DNA from: Gyromitra esculenta
Taxonomy: Eukaryota; Ascomycota; Pezizomycetes; Pezizales; Discinaceae
Direction: 5' to 3'
Assembly (NCBI GenBank): GCA_038503075.1
Contig: JBCAML010000009.1
Span: forward strand, 868,001 to 932,000
Length of the DNA: 64,000 bases
Shown: positions 60,083 to 64,000 of the stretch, one piece after another
How the letters are laid out: the number at the start of each line of letters is the position of its first letter
Numbering within the stretch: the first letter of the stretch is position 1
The notes under the pieces: generated by a model
Told to the model about the DNA's origin: nothing
Database searches by the model: none
The model's input: the letters and a program-made list of their open reading frames with translations, nothing else
Position numbers and translations under genes: made by a program

Positions 60083-61335
60083 CTACAACTCAAGGACCAC
60101 ACGACAGGTAGCTCTATTATGACTATATATCCCACATTTTCGGCATGACTGGCTCCCTTTTCCACGGTTTGGAGGTATTTCTGTACCATTTAATCTTGCC
60201 TGAGCATGAGCAATGGTTTTCCGTCGGTATCCTGGGGTTTTTTGAACAATTGGTGGTCTACCCATAGGTGCGTGTTGATGAACAGGTGGATTGCATCCTT
60301 CTTCGACAGCCTGCAGATTATCTAACGAAATTGGTGCCAAATTCATTGAATAGGTATTCTTCCAGGTCTCCATGGTGAAATATTTTGGCACATACTCTCA
60401 TGGTCTTCTCCCAATAGCAAAAATACAAGAAAAAGCGTGACCACACGGAATCCCATTCTCTTGAAAGCGACTACATTCACAAACCCACGTGCCCAAATCA
60501 ACTGCATATGCACAACCATTAATTTGAGTCACTACACCAGTTGTCTGAGATGACATAATCGCCAGGTTGCGTGCAGCCCACTGTTGACTTTGAAGTAGCT
60601 TTTGGAGGCAGAAGTTGGTATGTATCTGACGAACAGACATGCGACAGGCTTCTGTATAACGCTGAAATCGCTCAGTCATGGTTTTTGTCCTAATTTGGTG
60701 AAGAAGATTGAGAATCGATAATTCGCGTTCGGATTTTAGAGATTTATTTGCTGACTCAACCACGTTGGAGGTTTTGTGCCCAAAAAATGGACCCGTATAG
60801 AAAACTGTTACCCACATTCGGCGATCAACAGTTTCTAGGTATTCTACTGCGCCAGAATTTTCGGTATGTAACTGTTGCATTCGGGTTTCGAAATCAAAAA
60901 CAGTGAGAGCTTCAGCAATAGGCCAAAAATGATGCTCAAGAGCATAGTAGTGTCTTGCAAAGTTACATTTTAAATGAAAGCAACAGATCAATTGTGTAAC
61001 ACTCTCTCCCAAAATCTTGTCGGCTGCAAGCAAGCCTTTGTCTCGATCGCTAATCAAAGTCATATTCAACGCCTGTGGGATCGCTTGTTTAAGATGAGAA
61101 AAAATCATGACCACGATGATTTGTTTTCACTCTCAACCACCGCCCATGAAAGAAGAACATTTTTCCTGTTACCATCAATACCAACAGCCAACAAAAGAGT
61201 TTGAACAAATCTTGCTTTAAGAAAAGTTCCATCAACTGCCATGAATTTACGTATTTGAATAAATGAAAGCTGTGTTTCGTGGATCGAAATGAGGAATTGG
61301 GTTAGGGTTTTATTTATTGGTTGCGACGGATTTCG
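60083..61335 (-). pseudogene. Broken Mutator-like (MULE) transposase
   Basis: A transposase relic read right to left. It holds the MULE core (MAVDGTFLK, LLAVGIDGNRKNVLLSWAVVESENKSSW, LISDRDKGLLAADKI, CCFHLKCNF), the SNVVESANKSLK region, a SWIM zinc finger (CECSRFQENGIPCGHA) and a C-terminal CCHC knuckle (CRKCGIYSHNRATC). It is interrupted by a TGA plus a one-base shift near 61101-61106 and by another TGA at about 60395. Both TGAs sit where TGG (Trp) is plausible, which is suggestive of C-to-T repeat-induced point mutation. The N-terminal end runs into an LTR-like repeat near 61336 and is missing. The element cannot encode an active enzyme as it stands. Confidence 0.88.
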
Positions 61336-61640
61336 GTTATTATTGATAATGTCTTTGTGTTTTGGTTGTTGTCGGGAATGGATTATGATATGGAAAAGCG
61401 GGGTATTTAAGCGATGGATTTCGTTAGTTGTAGTCTTTTTCTTCTTTTTCTTTCTTTAAGCAACGTTCTCGTTCACTTCTATCTGTATTACTTTAATACT
61501 ATATTGGTTCTATCTCAGAACCTTCGCTGTCGCTGTGAAACATCGCCGATACTTCGCCTTGAAGTATACCTATCGTAGAACCTGTAGAAACACTGCACTC
61601 CTCAAACGTGTTAGTATCTTGTTTAAGTAGCACTTTTCAT
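61336..61640 (+). repeat. LTR-like repeat, copy 1 (forward)
   Basis: About 300 bp from ATAATGTCTTTGTGTTTTGG to TTGTTTAAGTAGCAC. Shared landmarks are GGGGTATTTAAG (TATA-like), a T/C tract ending TTTAAGCAACGTTC, TGTATTACTTTAATACTA, TATCTCAGAA, CGCTGTCGCTGTGAAA and AACCTGTAGAAAC. It appears to have interrupted the Mutator-like transposase relic. It is probably a decayed solo LTR; no retrotransposon coding sequence is present. Confidence 0.65.
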
Positions 61641-61739
61641 GGATAGGATCGGGTAACGGGTCAGGATGAAGCTATTGGTTGTCACGGGTTATTCTTTCAT
61701 AAGGGTTTTGTTGTTCGGCTATGTTTCGGTTATGCGTTA

Positions 61740-62090
61740 GAGTATGAGAAAAGCGGGGTATTTAAGGAATGGGTTTTAGTGGTTTGTTGTTCTTTCTCCT
61801 TCTTTCCTTAAGCAACGTTTTTACTTTACTTCTACTGTATTACTTTAATACTACCTCGATTCTATCTCAGAATCCTCGATTCGCTGTCGCTGTGAAAACC
61901 TTTGCACTTAACTCGAGTTAGACCCCCGTAGGACCTGTAGAAACATCGTGACTCTTGACGCTTAATCTCTCGCTTAAGTAGCACTGCTCACCTTCAGGAA
62001 TCTTAAGGGCTTAATGAGGGATTAAACCGTGAGAGCACTGCTCACCTCCAGGGATACTGAAGGGCTTAACAAGAGACTGGACCGTGAGAC
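61740..62090 (+). repeat. LTR-like repeat, copy 2 (forward), with a duplicated end
   Basis: Same landmarks as copy 1 (GCGGGGTATTTAAGG, TAAGCAACGTTTTTAC, CGCTGTCGCTGTGAAAAC, GTAGGACCTGTAGAAAC). The distal motif GCACTGCTCACCTYCAGG ... AAGGGCTTAA ... ACCGTGAG occurs twice in tandem (about 61981-62034 and 62036-62090), a partial internal duplication. Confidence 0.65.
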
Positions 62091-62284
62091 TGTGATTGTA
62101 GGGGGCAGATAAAAACGCGTTGAAAAACTTGAGTGTTGTCGTCATCAATTGTATGAAGATTTGTATGGAGGTAGGGTTTTTTTGATGTAAAAAGTCTAAA
62201 TATGCGGGGATCTTATTAAACTGCTCTCGTTGATGCTCAATTTGGTCTTTGATTAAAGTTGCCCTTGTGATTCTCGCTGCTTCG

Positions 62285-62640
62285 GTGTGTACAGCGACAT
62301 CTCAAGGAGTGAGGTTTCGTCAAGCCCTTTGGTATCCCCAAAGGTGAGCAGTGTTACTTGAACGGAAACTAACAACAAGAGTTTGAACGATGATTCCACA
62401 GGTTCTACTATGAGGGGAACTTAAGGTTCCAACAGCGAAACTACTTTGATGTAGTGGCGTGATAATTATGAGAAGTATCACGGAGGCGACTAAGGATCTT
62501 TGGAGAGAATCCTGGCTTGTATTGTAGGATACAATTAGAGTGACAATAGAAGACGTTGCTTAGAGAAGAAAGAAGAAAAAGTACAACAAGAGGGGAACAC
62601 CCTTCGCTTATATACCCAAAATCCCATCTTTCGCTGACCA
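62285..62640 (-). repeat. LTR-like repeat, copy 3 (reverse)
   Basis: Reverse-orientation, more diverged copy. It begins with the hairpin CCCTTTGGTATCCCCAAAGG and GAGCAGTGTTACTTGAAC, continues through CACAGGTTCTAC and GACGTTGCTTAGAGAAG, and ends near the TATATACCC TATA-like box. Confidence 0.55.
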
Positions 62641-62874
62641 ACATATGACTCATTGCAACCGAGATCCAAAGAAACACTAAGAACACCAACCAAACATAAC
62701 AACCGAATTCCCGTAAACCAAACTAACCAACGCAACAACCATCCATGAAACGACATCATAATGGATGTGCATGCACTCGATAATCTCGCGCACTGTTGTA
62801 TTTTGTGTAATAAATAGATGCTGGGAGACTTTTCTTCGTAAACAGGCTTGTGTATTATGTACATCGCGATTTAC

Positions 62875-63215
62875 TCTCACGGTTTGATCCTTGTTTAAGC
62901 CCTTCTGTATCCCAGAAGGTGAGCAGAGCTACTTAAACAAGAATCGTTGTGACAAGAGTCACGATGTTTCTACAGGTCCTACGTGGGTCTAACTCAAGGC
63001 GAGTTAAGTGTAAAGGTTTTCACAGCGACAGCGACCGCGAGGATTCTGAGGTAGAATCGAGGTAGTATTAAAACAATACAGTAGAAGTAAAGTAAGAACG
63101 TTGCTTAAGAAAAGAAGAAGGAGAAGATACAAGCGAACAATTTTACATCCTTTAAATACCCCACTTTCCGACCGTCATGACTCATAACCCATAACAACCG
63201 AAACACAAAGACATT
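62875..63215 (-). repeat. LTR-like repeat, copy 4 (reverse)
   Basis: The best-preserved reverse copy: CTCACGGTTTGATCC, the hairpin CCTTCTGTATCCCAGAAGG, GTTTCTACAGGTCCTACG, TTTTCACAGCGACAGCGAC, TTCTGAGGTAGAATCGAGG, AACGTTGCTTAAG, TTTAAATACCCC and AACACAAAGACATTAT. The last word equals the outer end of copy 1 in reverse, which defines that boundary of the repeat unit. Confidence 0.65.
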
Positions 63216-63294
63216 ATACTCCTAACCTAGATCCCATTACAACCCATACAATATCCTTGACCCATTTACTCCATCATATCCTTGAAATTTACTT

Positions 63295-63650
63295 GTTGAG
63301 CTCCTGCGCAGGTATTTCTCAAGGAGCGAGATTCTTGTTAAGCTCTTCGGTATCCCCAAAGATGTGTAGTGCTACTCAACAAGGAACAAACGACGAGAAG
63401 AGTGCAAGAATCTCACGGGCTCTACGTGTGTGTTGAGTCAAGGCGACTCGTAGGCAGCGACAGTGAAAGTATGCGAAATGCAACCGAGGTTTGTATTTGT
63501 AAAGATACAAAGAGTGTACTACAGAAGACATTGCTTAAAGAAAAGAGAAGGAAAAAGTACAACAAGAGGGGAAATCCCTTTGCTTATATATTCAAAATCC
63601 ATCTCTTCGATGACAAATGTATGACTCAGTGTAGTAGAAACCAAAAGAAA
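63295..63650 (-). repeat. LTR-like repeat, copy 5 (reverse)
   Basis: Diverged reverse copy: GTTAAGCTCTTCGGTATCCC, GTAGTGCTACTCAACAAGG, CACGGGCTCTACG, GGCAGCGACAGTGAAAG, GACATTGCTTAAAGAAAAG and the TATA-like TTATATATTC. No coding sequence lies between the copies. Confidence 0.55.
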
Positions 63651-64000
63651 TATAACGAACAACGAAAATAGAACAACCCAAAACCCATATCGCTAACCCT
63701 GCAACCGAACATCCATCCATGAAAGTATGGTGTTGTTTGATTTTTCGTTTAGATATCGCCAACTAGGTTTAAAGATGCAAACACCCTCCATGTACACAAA
63801 CTCTCCTTGTCTCAGCATTGAAAATCTATCCGGGTTTGGTCTCGCTGGACAATATAGAATGCAAAATGCAATTCTACAGCCCAATCTTCTACCAATTCTT
63901 TGAGTTCCTCCCATGAGGTAAAGTTTGCTCCTAGCTCGATTGGGGCGGCCATTTGAATGCAAAAAAGAATTTATCAGTAAAATTTAATCAATAGGATGCC
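63651..64000. other. Right end of the window
   Basis: No gene or repeat could be supported. An open minus-strand frame at 63693-63962 has no recognisable family. Confidence 0.4.

Noticed and set aside
1..64000. CRISPR arrays, bacterial operons, biosynthetic gene clusters
   Set aside because: The genes are eukaryotic with introns; the repeats lack regular spacers; no synthase, cytochrome P450 or pathway transcription factor set is present.

Overview
The window is nuclear DNA of a filamentous ascomycete (Pezizomycotina). The evidence is short spliceosomal introns (about 48-140 nt, GT-AG with CTAAC/CTGAC-like branch sites), fungal-only families (DUF2015, YDR124W-like, TOK channel, a Trs33-type TRAPP subunit) and a eukaryotic eL28 that budding yeast lacks. 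Low gene density, intron-rich genes and many small inverted-repeat elements would suit a repeat-rich lineage such as Pezizomycetes. That placement is a guess, not a result.

Layout. 1-2.9 kb: repeats and a promoter. 2.96-8.35 kb: Ycf1-like vacuolar ABC-C transporter (+). 8.4-15.2 kb: no convincing gene. 15.2-17.6 kb: YDR124W/HAC-type helical-bundle protein (+). 17.6-25.6 kb: gene-poor, with repeats. 25.65-26.55 kb: DUF2015 protein (-). 27.56-28.44 kb: ribosomal protein eL28 (+). 29.38-30.83 kb: malate dehydrogenase with a peroxisomal-type C-terminus (+). 31.35-32.10 kb: TRAPP subunit Trs33 (-). 32.85-34.87 kb: Siz/PIAS SUMO ligase (-). 35.60-38.75 kb: TOK-type potassium channel (+). 38.7-43.3 kb: a cluster of MITE-like elements. 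43.32-45.07 kb: GPI-type aspartic protease (-). 46.15-47.51 kb: replication factor C subunit Rfc4 (+). 47.67-48.74 kb: CAAX protease Rce1 (-). 50.18-51.75 kb: serine-rich two-TM protein (+). 52.64-53.03 kb: Tim8 (-). 55.66-58.38 kb: Mei2-like RNA-binding protein (-). 60.1-61.3 kb: broken Mutator-like transposase (-). 61.3-63.7 kb: five copies of an LTR-like repeat facing each other.

I rebuilt gene models by hand from reading frames, splice sites and family-conserved residues. For 13 of the 14 intact genes the exons sum to a whole number of codons; the TOK channel model is incomplete in its N-terminal half. The genes are mostly unrelated housekeeping functions (vesicle tethering, SUMOylation, clamp loading, prenyl-protein processing, mitochondrial import, translation). 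I see no biosynthetic or defence cluster.

The most unusual signals are: an apparent AT-AC intron in the malate dehydrogenase gene; two GC-AG introns (ABC transporter, eL28); a 9-nt microexon feeding the second K+ selectivity filter of the TOK channel; a Mei2 RNA-recognition motif split over nine tiny exons; and about ten different families of short terminal-inverted-repeat elements, three of them abutting within 700 bp.
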